From positions 21,072,173 through 21,136,172 of the forward strand of contig OZ017798.1 of NCBI GenBank assembly GCA_963969395.1: a stretch of 64,000 nt of DNA, written 5' to 3'. Source of the DNA: Pseudoscleropodium purum. Its lineage: Eukaryota > Streptophyta > Bryopsida > Hypnales > Brachytheciaceae. The stretch's first letter is position 1. Every line of letters starts with the position of its first letter. The notes below the pieces were generated by a model, which was given only the letters and a program-made list of their open reading frames with translations, was not told the origin of the DNA and did not search any database. This document shows, in pieces, positions 35,175 to 48,683 of this stretch. The translations under genes and the position numbers were made by a program.

Positions 35175-35945
35175 AGAATATTTTAGGGTATGAGCTTTTT
35201 GTAATGCTAGTGTACAAATTTTTATTGTTTTGTTATGTACTTTCTTGTTGTCTTCTCTTAGGCAGATAGTGAAACGGTTGTGTTTGTCACTTCTATTGAT
35301 TTCAAATGAAGTGTTGGAATTTAAAATGACTGCTTGAGACCCACCAATTTTGAATGAGTTTGCATCATTTTCGATAGGGTTTAGGCAGTGTGATTTGTAA
35401 CTTTGTTGTGATTATTATGCCAGCGGTATTCTAATGTTATCTTCCCTTAAGCTAATAGTGAAATGGACATGTTAGGTAGTAATTGTGATTTGTAATGAAG
35501 TATTGGAATTCAAAGGGCTATTTGTTTAGGCGGTGTGGTTTGTGACTTCATGGGGTCTATTATACAAGCGACGTTCTTTGTTGTCCTCCTTTAAAGTGAT
35601 AGTGAAATGTTTATATTTGGCATAAATGCAAATCTCATAAGAATTATTGGAGTTTTTAATGAATGCACCAGATGTGCAATGATTAGAAAAAGATATGAAA
35701 GCTATTGCACTGCATTTATTTTGGATTTAGGGTTTAGGTCATATCATTTTTGTACGTGGTGATTATGCAAGTGATACTCTCATATTCATCCTACTGTCCT
35801 GCTGTCTTCCCTTATGTAATGTGTGTTTGGCACAAATACAGATTTCAAATGAAGTATAAGAGTTTTGAATCGCTATGAAGTGCTTCTCTATGGCTAATTT
35901 GAATGAATTTTTATTAAATTTATTATAGGGTTTAGGGTTTAGGTC
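35175..35945. repeat. Degenerate ~190-bp tandem repeat with TTTAGGG motifs
   Basis: Four degenerate units follow each other. Each contains versions of GTGATTTGTAACTT, GTGATTATTATGC, CTTCCCTTA, ATAGTGAAATG, GATTTCAAATGAAGT and ATTGGAGTTT. Unit junctions carry the plant telomere-type motif: AGGGTTTAGG at about 35,378 and 35,726, and two adjacent TTTAGGG repeats at about 35,928-35,942. Units have drifted strongly, so this is an old minisatellite. It lies upstream of the helicase pseudogene. Confidence 0.55.
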
Positions 35946-36936
35946 AAAACACTTCTCATGGCCTTGTTTAGCGTAATGTTGGTGCAATATTTTGTTTTTT
36001 CAAGGCATTTGTTACTCATAGATAGTTGCAACGGCTGTAGAGTGCCTGTTGAAGTTTTGAATGACTAGTTAGCACCTACAAGCCTCAACCCTATTGCAAA
36101 CTATTCTAAGCTTGATTCCCCATCTACCATAACTAGTGGAAACTATAGAACTTGGTCGTTTTTGATTGCTCCATTCACAGCATGTTATTTCATCATCTTC
36201 TAGGGCTGGTGAATGCCTACTTTGGCAAGAACGGGGGAATGCAAGTTCGCTTGGCATGGGTGAAGAACTAGATCAATGGGCTATGTCTTGTTTTAGCCCT
36301 ATCCCTATTTTGAAATTCGGAGGCTTTAGGTGAAGGTTTGCAAATTTTTGATGATGCATTAAAGTTTGGTGAACTTTGGAGAAGTTTGGAGAAGTTCGAA
36401 GGAGTTTTGGTTTGTGCATTGGGGTTGATTGACAAGATTCCCAAGTTTTATGGAGTTTAAGTGCTTGTTGGAGTTTTGATTGTAGTCTAGGTCACAGGTA
36501 TTGCTTCTAATTGCGGTTTTGAAGGTTGATTATGTTTCTTGATGGTTAAGTTTGCTTTTTGTGTTTTGGGTTGGCTTGGTTTCAACCGAAAGCCGAGTCA
36601 CTAGTGGGCACCGCATCTTGAATCAAGCATCTCACTTTTCTTTTTTCCAATGTATGTGTTTAAAATTTTCAAGGATGATCTTTCCTATGGTTTTGAAGGT
36701 TTGCTTGTTGCATGAGCTAGTTTTGTGAAGTTGTAGAAACAACAGGGGTAGAAAGTTGCCTTATATATGCCTGTGATTTTGTCTTCTTTTCCTATTGTCA
36801 ATTACAGTTTGTATGTTGACGTTTGTCTCCTTAAATTCATATGATTGCAAGTATCGTGTAGAATATTATGAATTGATTCAAGTTTATTGGTATGTTTAGG
36901 GCTCGACAAGAAATATAATACAGAAGTTGATTTTTG
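35946..36936. other. Spacer upstream of helicase pseudogene
   Basis: No recognisable coding block. The stretch may hold decayed N-terminal exons or the old promoter of the helicase pseudogene, but no alignable motif was seen. Confidence 0.35.
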
Positions 36937-39900
36937 AAGAGGATTGTCATAAAATGCGAATATATGGGATTAGAGAAGTTACAAAATGTACCTTCTTTTG
37001 AAGACATTAAGGTAGAAGAAATGGACATGTCCGCTTGGGCTCGACTTAGACTTCACCCATTACTAATGAAGGCTTTGATGAAGTTAAAATTTTCAAAGCC
37101 AACACTTATTCAGGAGGCCAACATTGTTTCTGCTACTTTCCAAGGAAAGATATATTGACAATTTCCAAATACTTCATTCTCTTATTGTAGCCTCTTATTG
37201 TCTTATTCTTTTTAACAGGTGGTTCTTGTATTGATCATAAGTTATTTTCTTCTTTTTGTATTCTAGTTCCAATGCATGCTATGTGATTTCACACTTTGTT
37301 ATGGATGCTTAGGATTTTATAGGTGTTGCTAAGACAAGATCAGGAAAGACGCTTGCATTCGGCCTTCCAATATTGCAACGACTCCTAGATGATCAAGAAA
37401 AGCATCACAAAAACTCAAGGTTTGATAAGGCTAGCAAAAAACAATTTGGGGGTCCTTTACGTGCTCTCATCATCACTCCTACAAAGGAACTTGCATTATA
37501 GGTGCAGTCTTTGCAACTATTAGTAGATGCGATTAAATGCTTGTTGGCATTGCCTACTTTTTGCCATTTTCAAGGTTGCTGGAAGCAAAATTTTGTTCTC
37601 ATGTGCATTATTGAACTCCTACGTTGCTATCTGCCAGAAATGCTAGTGTTTCTACTATAAAATCCTCATCATCGTCATATGTGGTAATCTAGGCATCTTG
37701 GTGATTTGCCATTGAATATTTGCAGCATCTTGGTGACTTCTCTTCTAGCACAAGTGGTGTATACTTTCACTTTTTAATCTTGTGACAGGTGTGTGATCAT
37801 CTACGGGCAATGGCTTAGTTCACAAATGCCAATGTAGTGCCCATAATTGGAAGAATGCCCTTCAAAAGTAGCAGCGACTACTTGGATACCATCCTTAGCT
37901 AGTGGTTGGGATACCTGGACCTTTATGGGAGCTTATGAATGTTGGGGAAAAACATCTTCTTCATGTAAGCTTTTTCTAAGCATCAGTAGTTTCAAGAGTG
38001 TTTTAGGAAAATGGTGAAATAGACGTGCTTGTTGTTATTTGTCCTATTGTAGTTCATTCTTGCCAATACTTTCTAAATATTTTTGCTATGAAAAACTTTC
38101 AAAGAATTTACTTTCTACATTATAAACATGCGCTCAAGGGGCTGCAAAGTTGTGTAGAATTTAAAGGAAATGAAACTCTTACTTTTGTTTGTAGATTATC
38201 TAAACTGAAAGTGTAAGGTTTGTATTTGTTGCTACTTCATTGATGACTTTTGATTCTTCATGGAATCCAATTGTCTCATCTCTCATTTTTTGTCCTGGAT
38301 GAGGCTAATCATATAGTGGAAAGTGGCCACTTCAAAGAACTACAGACAATTATAGACATGTTGCCAAAGATGCAACAGGAACTCACTACGGAAAATGAGA
38401 AGTCACTTCGAAGATGTAAATGGAGGAGAAAAAAACCGAAGGGCAATGAGGATGAAGAGCAAGACAAAGGTGATGAGGAAGATGAGAATGTTGAAGTTTA
38501 TCTTGATGATGATGATAATGTTGAAGGAGATCAAGACAAAGAGCAAGAAGGAGATGATGAGGTAGAGCAAGAAGCAGACAAAGAGGAAGGAGATGAGCAA
38601 AACAATGATGAAGATCAACAAATAGTAGTAGGAGACATATCTATGCAATTCCAGTCAACGTTGAACCAATGAAGAAACGGCAAACACTAGTATTCTTAGC
38701 TACATTAGCATTGCCCCTGGGATTTAAGCAAAAGCTGAAGAGAGTTTTTTTTTAAGATAAGAGTATGTTGAAGAAGAATGAATACTCATTGGCGTCTCAT
38801 TCAAAAGGTTGCTATGAGAAGCAACTCGGCGATGTTTGACCTCAACACCAAAGACATCCTTGCTAAGAAGCTTGAAGAATTTGTTATAGAATAAGACCCA
38901 ACTTTTCTTGTGACTTATGGAGGTTGAGAAGAGATGTATCTTCTATTTTTTTTTTTTATCACTAACGAGGTTCTTTCTATGCAGGTGTCACGATGAAGAA
39001 AAGGACACATATCTTTATTACACTTTGAAGGTGCATGGTTGTGGTCAAAGGTTAGTATTCTACACATCTATCATAGTTCTTTGGAGGGTGACAATGATTC
39101 TTAGACTTTTGCAAGTCAATGTTTGACCATTGTATGCCCAAATGCAACAGAAACAACGACTAAAGGTGCCATGCTATCTTCCTTCGGTTCTAGTTTTTTC
39201 AACCCCTCCCACAGCAACCAAGTAGCGTCAATCATCTAACTAATACACTAGATCTGGAAAAAGGTCACATTGCAAATTCATTTAAAATTTGAAGTGGGAT
39301 AAATTAATAATTCTATATATGTTCTTACCCTTAATCTTGTATTTTTGACTTGCCAATAAATTTAGATCTAACATGTTAACTGAGGATTGAAAGCTAACTA
39401 CTTGAAGAGTTGGCAGATGGAAATGAATGTAAATTCAAAGCCAGCTAGTGAGCAAAAATTAGTAGCAATTGCTACCTGACGCTACTTTGGCAATGTGAGC
39501 AGTTAGTAACAAATTCTAGTTGAACTAATTCCTATTAGCTATTAGCAAAAGCGACTAGTTGTTGGTGATGGGTGGGGCCTTGTATAGCTTTAGAATTTGG
39601 GGTGTCAAGATCTCAACTTTCAGTTTAAGGGCATCAAAGTATTTCATATTCATATCTACATCAATAATTATTGAAGTGGCTACCCATTTGATTGTAGTAT
39701 TATAGTTATGTTCATGATGTATCTTTGAAGAACCATTGCTATTAAATTCGGTTTACTCAACCAGGCAATGGGCAATTCAAAGGCACTAAGGATTACGCAA
39801 TGGTGGCAACTAATGTGGCGGCTTGAGGTCTAGATGTGACTGGTATTCAAACTGTGATACATTATCAATTGTCCCACTCTACTAAGGTAATTTGTTGCTT

Positions 39901-42494
39901 AAGAGTGGTCTCTATATGTTTGATTGCAAAGAAGATTTCAATTGTTTGGAGAGATTGAATCATAGCTCTGTGGGAAAAGTGGTACAAAGATTTCAGCATT
40001 TCTCAAGTCATTGTCTTGTTCCTTATTGAAACTATAAAAGCAATGTGTGTCATACACCGCAATTCATTACTCTCTAATTTTTTTTATTGTTTATTGTTTA
40101 CTGCAATGTATCCCTATTTGCTTATCGACTCTTTCTTGCTCTATGTTGTAGATGTATATTCACAAAAGTGGGAGAATTGCACATGTAGATACTAATGGTA
40201 TCATAATTGTGATTGTTTCTCCATCAAATCGTGCAAAATATACAACCTTGTATCATGCTCTTGATTAGGTAGGTATTTCTAGCACCAAGCTTTGGGTTCT
40301 CTATAGTCTTTCAGTGCAAATTCTGCCAAATTATTTTATGTTTTTTTACAGTGCTATTTGCTCTACATGTCCATTTTTGCCACATGGTTTTCTTAGTGTG
40401 GGTATTAGATGACCCTAATCTCAGTTTTTTTATTTCTCGTCTTCACAGAGGTTCGCATTGGATTAGCAAAGTTAGTATTGGAGAGTCTATGTTACTCTAG
40501 TAGGCTATTAATGTCAAGTTAACGTTGCTAATTGTTGCATTTAATGTTCACTGAGAGGTTACTATAGCAATATAAAGTAATGTTGATGACTATTACATCT
40601 CAATAACATGAAGTGACGACCATTTGTGTCACAATATAACTCATTTAACATGAACTCAAATATGAGGACTACATGAATCTAATGGCGATGAACTTAAGAA
40701 CTTTGTCAAATCTAATTGAGGAGGTTCTTTTCGTGATGCAATTGTTCATTCTCAAGGCTTGTTAATGGTAGAGTGCTTATTTTGCTTGACTTGAATGTAG
40801 ACAAACAGATTGCCATCTTTTCCAATAGATGTGACTTATATACCAACAATTTTGAAGCATATTAGGTTAACATTCCAAGTTGACAGAGTCTTGTGGAAAT
40901 ATCAACAGGTAAAACGGTTCTTTTTTATTTTGATGGTACATTCTAGATTATTTATTGCAAAAGAGTAGTATCTTTGGGTACGATGATTAGGTTTTGATCA
41001 AGTTGTGAATAAAATTGGTTTTAGTAAAGGTGTAAGAGAAACTTTTCTTATTTAGCTTGCAAAACTCATGATTATGGAGGAAATTCCATAAAAGTTGAAG
41101 TACACGGTGCCTACCATGACAGGACAAAGTAAAGCAGTCTTAGAAGAAACGCAATACTCAGGCTCTAGGGCTTAATATTGAAGATAGTGAAGATGAAGAG
41201 ACATCAATTAAGGTGCCTGTGGAGAAGCAAGAGCTGATGAGAGTTCAGTCTTCACAACAGGTGGACAATCTTCTTTGGTTTTGATTTCTGTAAAGGAAAT
41301 TAATTTTGTATCATATCTAAGGCTTCACTAACTTAATATAAGCATTATTTTTTATATATGAAAATTAATGCAGGCTAAAAATATTTACTATGTGGTACCA
41401 ATTTTCTCAAAACATAATCAATGCTTGGCAAATCTGTAATCCCTCTTGTATTTGAGTTCCACGAAATAAGTGTAGTTGCTTCGCAAATCAATAACCTCTT
41501 TTGTTGTTATAGAAACATTGATATTTTGCCCCCTCTAATATGATAGTGTAGTTTGTATATTAGAGTATCTAAAGGAGGAAACCTTGCATCATATTACCAA
41601 AAAATTAATGTTTTTGACACTCTTTTCAACACTTCGATTTTGACACTAGGATCTTCTGTACTTCAGATAGATTTCATTAACTTGAATCCCTTTTAGAATG
41701 CCAAATATATGCAGGGGGTCTTCTCTACTACTATCCTAGTTCTAATAATCTAAGAATAAGCAGTAAATTGATTCTTTGATGTCTTTTTGCAAGAGCTGCA
41801 AGAGCTTTTGAAACAACCATTGGAATCCAAGGCGTTTTCTCAGCGATACGTCACAGGAGTATGTTTCCTTCAATTGATCTCGTTATTTTTAAAGCATGGT
41901 TTTGAACATCACCTCCTTTGCTTCATTGAGGTCAAATGATGATTAATTTCAAATCTGGATGATTTTTATTTATTTCCTAGCCAAATTTGATAGGGAAGCT
42001 ACAAAAATATAGAATCCATTTTGAAAGCTAATAGTTGATTATAGTAACTTGTAATAGAAAAAAATTTTGTTCAGAAATGTAGAACTTGATTTCTTCGTTC
42101 TGTTGGTACATTTTGTTATCTCCTCAAATAATTTGTTTCAACACTTATCGATATGGAAGTGATCCCTTCTGCCCATTTGGGCACTTAATGTTTAAAATCT
42201 TAGTTGTTCTGACGTAGTCCAATCTCTCGGTTTGTGCAGTCTGGAGTTACTTTGGTACTTGCAAGACACTTGAAGGAGTATGTGACCTCCAAACCAACCC
42301 CAAAAGCAGCCAAGAGAGGTGGTAAAGGACATGTTATTTCCACAGACATTCCTGCAAAAGGCAAGCTACTTGTGATTGGGCAAGAGGTAGTTGAACCTTT
42401 GAATGCCCTTCGTAGATCTACACTTCAAAACACGACTTCAACAAAACCCACTCCTGCTTTCAGTAAACAAGACTTGCAAATTCAAAGCCCTTGA
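36937..42494 (+). pseudogene. DEAD-box RNA helicase pseudogene (MAK5/DDX24/RH13 type)
   Basis: Ordered exon-like blocks match the nucleolar MAK5/DDX24/plant RH13 helicases, which act in 60S ribosome assembly. Approximate blocks: 36,937-37,149 (Q-motif region, WARLRLHPLLMKAL), 37,323-37,501 ([17 protein letters not shown] then TAG), 37,789-37,964 (LWELMNVGEKHLLH), 38,270-38,745 (FFVLDEAN, acidic insert, LAT), 38,805-38,893, 38,985-39,165, 39,765-39,886, 40,152-40,268, 40,809-40,908, about 41,120-41,260, 41,791-41,859 and 42,240-42,494. Intron-like spacers remain, so it is not a processed copy. Damage: nonsense codons at 37,499 (last codon before a splice site), after LRAMA in block 3, within QVNV*PLY and within NVAA*GLD; frameshifts in blocks 3, 4 and 7. 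Key motifs are changed (DEAD to DEAN, SAT to LAT, TPGR to IPGP, HRxGRTxR to HKSGRIAH). The N-terminus is not visible. Confidence 0.85.
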
Positions 42495-45284
42495 GCCACC
42501 CAAAAGAGGATCTATTCTTGTGGTGGTTGATTGAGTTGTTGCAATTGAGTTATCAGAACACAGATCAATAGTATCAACAATGTTGAGAATCTTGTGAAAT
42601 GAGAGATGTTGATAATGAATGAGATCCTCTTATACCAGAGACAAGAATGTGTTGATTCTAGTAATGAGAAAACGAAATCTAGACAGTTTTTGCGTTAGAT
42701 GGACTTGACTCAATTGAGCTAGTGGTGTCATGCAAAACTCTGATCATTCGTCTAGTCTACTTTTGCTAGGGCTTCAAATCCCTAAAAATAGAATATTAGG
42801 CTCCCAAATTCAAAATTTAGAAAATTCAAAGAGTGATTTATTACTACTATAAAGAAGAACACTTTTTTTTTTCTTCATATTCGAAGCAACACCTAAAGTA
42901 TAAGTCAATATTGAATGTACTTGACTATAGTACTAGGAAATAGACAATGAGGTGGATGAAAGTGTTTTTCTATACAAATAGAAAGTTCTCAAAGAAGGGA
43001 TACAAATGCATGTGGTTTTTTAAGCATTTATCTTTTCATGGTAAATTGTATACATATTGTATTTTTCATTACAATAAAATCACCATATATCATATATCAG
43101 GTACCATATATCAAGGTCCATGAATACAATAGATCAATTCATCACAATATATCATATATTTGGCACCATAAGTACAATAGATCAATTTGTGCATGTGAAA
43201 TTAGCTTTCATATACGTGCAATGGAATGAACCACAATTTCTTTTAAAATATCTAAAGATGTAGTTTCCTATGAGTATTGTGGCCTACAATATATAACAAA
43301 TGAATGATTTAAGTGTGTCGCAAATTTTAATTGAAAGAAATTTAATCATAAATATGAAATATATATATTGATTTTGATCTTTACAAAAGAAGTGAAACTA
43401 ATCAATTTTAAATACATCTTGCTTTGATAATGCACAATTTTGTTTTTCATTTTTTAGATAGTTTTGGTCATATGACATAGTATAATTGCATCCAAAACAA
43501 GGTGAATATTGACATTCTCTGTTAAATAAGAAAGTGAGTAGTATTATCAAATCTTTTTTTTTAACTCTCAATCATTCGTACATCTATATTCTAAACAAGG
43601 AATAGAATACTTCAAATCAATATTTCATCCAAATACATACCCATTCATCCAAAGCATTTCTAATATCTTTAAAAGATGACCTTTTTTTATAAGATCAATC
43701 TCATGAAATTGGCCATCTCGGGTCATTACACACATGACATGAGCAATTTCTTTTGCTTGGACATTTGCTGATAGTTGAAATTGCAAGTTACAAGTGCCTT
43801 CTTGTAAAGATTTTCTTATCTTGATTTGCATCTAACACCTTGCCTTGGAATTAATTATCTAGTATTGAAGCTTGTGTTTTGCTTTGTGAAGGTGAACGTA
43901 GGATTGCTATAAGTTGTGAAGGATTTATGAAATGTGAACCATATAAGACCTGTTGGATTGTGCGTTGTGAACAATCAGTTTGTGATCTTGTGTTTAGAAT
44001 AAGTATGCCATTGAATGGACACTTCATAAAACTGGACACTAATCACATTTTGACTCAGAACAACTATTTGATTTAGGTGATACACTAGTTCAATGTTTTC
44101 TTGCCACCGCACAAGCACCAGACTGTACGGTGAAGGGTTGTAAGCTCTTTTTTACTAAATTTTAGGATTGGTAACTTAAAGTTCGAATAAAAATTTATAG
44201 AAAGAATTATTTTCACAAATTTTTTTTTTGAAGTGATTTATAACATGGCATAAAATAATTGGGCTAAGTTTCAAAGCTTGGAAGTTCCTATAATCACATG
44301 GAGAAGGATTCAAATTTCGTGTGTGCAGTCATTGGCATGTCTACCTTGTATAAACATGGGTTGCTTAACTTGACGCTGTTTACTTGTGCATTTAATATAG
44401 CAACACTATGTTCTTCTATCATTGAAGATGTTATAGAAAGAACTTCAATGGATGTCAATGTTGACATGAAAATATGGGGTTGCTACATTGAATGCACAAG
44501 TAAACAACGTCAAGTTAATCAATCCATATCTAAATAAACAAGGAATCTACTAGTGTACAATGGTGCCAAGCATCTAAAGGTCTTGAATTGGCTAATGGTT
44601 CCGCAAAGTTTACGAAAGCCTTGGACTTGGAGCTCAATCTGAGTGAGAAGGGCATGGGCAAGATTTCTCATCGATCAACTCTCTGTTGGTCAATGACTTG
44701 GTGGTCGAGGATGCCAACATTGAAGGAGGTGGGCAGCTAGTTCACCATCAATGGAGCAGACCGCATCTTGAATTGCAGGCTTTGTAAATCCTTGCCAAGG
44801 AGTTGCATTTTTATTTTAGGAACTTGTTATCTAAATGCAAGGTACGTTCTTACAGCTAGTGTTCTGCGCGCTACCAAAAGCATAGCACTTGTAAAGTACT
44901 GAAGATTTTGCGCTCTTACTAAATTCAATCAAACTTCTTAAGTAAAGATCGTCAATAGTTTGATCAATTCACAAATGTCACATTCTGTTTACATGGATCA
45001 GTTTGACTTCTGTAGTATCTCAGTATCCAAAATTTTATTGTGTCAGTTTTGAATTTGATTCTTGGCAATTTTAGATATGCTCCACCTTGCCTAGATCTAT
45101 AGTGTTAATCAATAATGTATAAAAGCCCTCAAATACAATTCAGTTGTAGATTTTAGAAAAAGACTGATCTAGCACTCTAGAAGATACTTTGTCAAAGACC
45201 GCAGTATGGTTTTGGTTGCATTTGTTAATTTGACAACTCTGTAGCTATCTCGTAGGAATGTAAGTGGTAGAAAATTCTTCATCT
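42495..45284. other. Decayed repeat region, no gene recognised
   Basis: At 43,072-43,190 a unit of about 60 bp (ACCATATATCA...AATACAATAGATCAATT) is tandemly repeated in degenerate form. The phrase CCTGTTGGATTGTG..TTGTGAACAATCA at about 43,949 also occurs near 22,886-22,922, and AATGGTGCCRAGCATCT near 44,560 recurs near 22,962. A remnant of the same old mobile element probably lies in both places. A GC-richer patch at 44,620-44,770 resembles decayed coding sequence but was not identified. Confidence 0.4.
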
Positions 45285-45590
45285 ATAAGGAAGGAGGTCT
45301 ATAAACGGCTTTGGATCTGAAAGCATACATTTTGCTTTCTCATTTAAACCAGCCATGTACAAATAGTACACACTTCTCAAAAGGTAGACAATTGAAGTCA
45401 TCTCTGCGTTTCAACTTCAAAAAATCATGACGAATTCCACAAAGCTTCAAAAAATATGAAATGACTTGGTTTAGATGCAAATTTCATTTCTCTTTCAAGA
45501 GAAACCTCTTGAAAAATATTTCAAGAGGTTTCTTAGTACCAAATTCATTTAAACTTGTAACTGAATGCTTTATGGACCTCTTCCTACGTT
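45285..45590. mobile_element. AAGGTAGGAGG-TIR element copy
   Basis: The left end AAGGAAGGAGGTCTATAAAC mirrors the right end TTTATGGACCTCTTCCTACG near 45,590. It carries the shared core (CTTCAAAAAATCATGACGAA, TATGAAATGACTTGGTTTAG). The right end plus about 300 bp of flank is present inverted at 49,300-49,790. Confidence 0.55.
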
Positions 45591-45937
45591 GGTTGCCTAC
45601 CAAATTCATGAATGGTTAGATTGAAACTTGAATGTGAAAAATAAACGTTGAGATAGTGGACAAATTAAGAAGCAAACTTGTTGCAAAACCATTCCTTCAG
45701 GCTCTTGCTAAAATGAATTTGAAAGTTGAAGGTTAAAAATTTATTTGACTATATTCTTCTGACAACTCTAAAGTGTAGAATACTACCTCAATCTGATCCC
45801 TATAAAATGGTCTGCATTGCAACTATGTGTTTCTTTTACAAAGTTAAATTCATTGATCATGCATTATAATAAATTTCATAATTCAAAAGGATCTATATAT
45901 AACTAAATTATTGTTTACAACATGCTTCTTTCAATAC

Positions 45938-46230
45938 TTATTGTATTGTAGAATGCATTTGAATTCTTACCTTTGAATATTGTTGGGAATGAAAAGAATG
46001 TATGGTTACATCCCTCTATCATGTTGGATTGTCTTCCTAAATAAAGGTTTAGATTCAAATCTTGCAAAAAGAGGGAGTTTGAAAACACAATTTTATACTT
46101 TGAGTGGTGGAAATTTCAATTTGATTTCTTCTTTTTGCAGAGGTGGGACCTAAACCTTCAATTAAGAAGAAGAAAATTTGATAAGATTAGTTTGCATGCT
46201 AATATGCCTTATTACCATTCCAAAAGAAAA
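45938..46230. mobile_element. Foldback element, diverged relative of 48,684-49,011
   Basis: It shares with 48,684 onward the phrases CTTTCAATACTTAT, GCATTTGAATTCTTAC, TTTGAATRTTGTTGG, TTGTCTTCCTAAA and AGGTTTAG, in the same orientation. Its right half carries partial inverted counterparts (AGAGGTGGGACCTAAACCTT, AAATTTGATAAGATTAG). It is older and more decayed than the other copy. Confidence 0.45.
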
Positions 46231-48683
46231 TCCAACTTGGATTAGAACGTAAATTAATGGGAGTAGAAGTATTTTGTGCTTCAAAAAAAGTTTATTTACA
46301 TATGTAGGTACCTTAGCTTCTAACTATTGAGAACTCATAGACTAAATAATGCAATGTTTAAAAAATTGCAAAAAGACTTGAATAAGATTTCCCTTAAGGT
46401 TATTGATAACCTCATTATTTAACAAAACATGGAATTTATCTTACGAGATTTAGGATAAAAAACAATGATGTTTTGTTTTTTTTGAAAAGTGATGATGCTT
46501 GAATCATAAAAGCAAAGAAAGAACAAACAAGTAGTCCAATTTACAAGGCTGCCAATCAACCTAGGAATGAGATTGGAGATCATATTCCACTCAGGTTGGT
46601 GAAAACTACCTAAACAAAAAACATCATCTCTACACCTAGTGTCAAGAAACTCTTGGCAAATGAATTTCTAATGTTCTTCACTATAGTTGCTAAAGTAGGA
46701 GAGAATGTGGTTTCTCTAAGCTATGCTAGCAAGAATGGTATATATTACACTAGGTTGGGACACAAACCTAGATGGAATTAATATTTTCATCCTCAAAGAT
46801 GAAGTGATTCTATATACATCAAAGTCTCTAGAGGATGGAAAAGCAAAGTATGTCTCTAGCTATGTTTAAAATGAAGTCATAAAGCAAGTTCTAGCTATCT
46901 TAATCTATGGAATCATAGGAATACCAATGATGGCTTCTCTTTAAAATGGTGATTTGTGTAGTTCCAATGCTTAGTGAATGTCCTTGAATTTGTTCCACAC
47001 CTTACAAATGTAGGACCATTTTATTAGAAATAGGACCATTTTAATAGAAACTACAACAAAATTGCTCATATGCTGAATACTACAATTGGAGATTTCGATG
47101 TCTATGCCAAAGTCCAGCCTCCATTGTCTTCAAGTAGATATTCCGCAATATCACACTCACTACTAAACGCATGGTGAGTTTAGCTGACAAGTGTAGTGCA
47201 CTTGCATGTCTCGCCTTATCCCAAACAAAGCTCTTTTTATTTCATTGGAGAAATTTTGGACTCTCAATAAGGTTGCTAAGAAAGGACCGTGAGATTACAT
47301 TTTTTTTGGCCGCATAGTGACAATTCCCCTATTCCTTCTCTTCGTTAGTACAACCAATTTTGACAATACTAATTGACAAATATGAGTAATGTAGTAGAGG
47401 AGGTGTGTGACAATTATTGTTTTATATTTAGAATGATGTATGATATGCAAACGGTCCAGCAGGTCTGACAACTTTGGAATTATAAACACTTGTATACTAC
47501 TTGCGAATGAAGATATTCACATAAGGTGAATCTAGTTTTTGTCAGAGATTCCCGTCCATATTGTAGCTCATTAGGGCTCCAGAATTAGATTGGCTTGTCA
47601 AAGTTTGGTAGCCTTATTGGAAGTCCAAAATTTCTCTAATGTCTTAATGATAATTTACAATATCAACTGCAGGCAGCAGTGTGGATCAAAGTTGTTGCAG
47701 TGAATACTTGTCTATATTAAATTCACGTCGACTACATACTTCATTAAGTCTTTTGACTAGAATGTGGATTGTGAGTAGCAATGTGTACTAACAACAAATC
47801 TTTGAAGATAGCTATGATGCAAACTGAACCAAACAATTATAGAAATTTATTGGACCGATACCTACATACCTATTGAAATAGAAAATAATCTATCTGTAAG
47901 TTAGAGTTGCTAGCATGTAGAATACAACAAGGTACCTACATCCAAAATTAATCCCTCCTTAATGTGGACCCCTACTTTGAAGGAAAACTGAACACAAATA
48001 TATCCCAAATGGTGAGCATTAAAATGACAAATGTAAGGTGGAGTTGGGGGTTTGTTTTGGTTAATGAATGACTTTATTTATATAACTGTGAAGGCGGCAA
48101 CCTTACAACTAGTTGATTTGGGGTACACTTTCTTTTGTTTTTACTTCTTCAATCTCTATGTTATGACATGTTTTGACACATTTCTAAATGTGCATGAAAT
48201 GGATTTTGGCATTATTTCCATAACTTTTATGGTAGAAGTACCTATTTTGGATAGGTCCCCTATAATAGCTATACAGGCTGACCTATTGTAGACAATAGCT
48301 AAATGCACTATTCACTAAAAAAGATTCATTGTTTATACTTTCTTGTTCACTCATCTCTATTCTTTTGTAATGAATTATTGCTATCCTTGGTGAGGATAGC
48401 AACCATTGTGTAAAGACGCTATAGACCAAGGCATGACTTTCTAAATTAATAGGAAAACAAAGATTGCACCAAGTAGTGGTCCAGATTTTTCATGCATTTT
48501 TGGGCAATTGCTTTGGTCATAGTGGCGGCGTCCTTTTAGGATTAACCCTTTTAGGCCTACAAAATATTCTAGAGAAAATGAGAAGCTTCAGAGTGTAAGT
48601 GAGAAAAAACACGACTTGCAAAGAACTTGAAGCAAAAGTGCACAAAGTATAACTATTGAAAGGAGAAAAACAACATATCATAG
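46231..48683. other. Intergenic, possible decayed retroelement on minus strand
   Basis: 46,480-47,290 read on the minus strand gives short protein-like stretches (for example VWDKARHASALHLSAKL near 47,200) broken by stops. The composition recalls an old retroelement, but no diagnostic motif such as a reverse-transcriptase YxDD could be placed. From 47,300 to 48,680 nothing is recognised. Confidence 0.3.

Noticed and set aside
38403..38648. 81-codon minus-strand hydrophobic ORF
   Set aside because: Shadow of the acidic Asp/Glu repeat insert of the helicase pseudogene.
46480..47290. Minus-strand LINE-like coding remnant
   Set aside because: Protein-like stretches exist but no diagnostic reverse-transcriptase motif could be placed, so it was not called as a mobile element.
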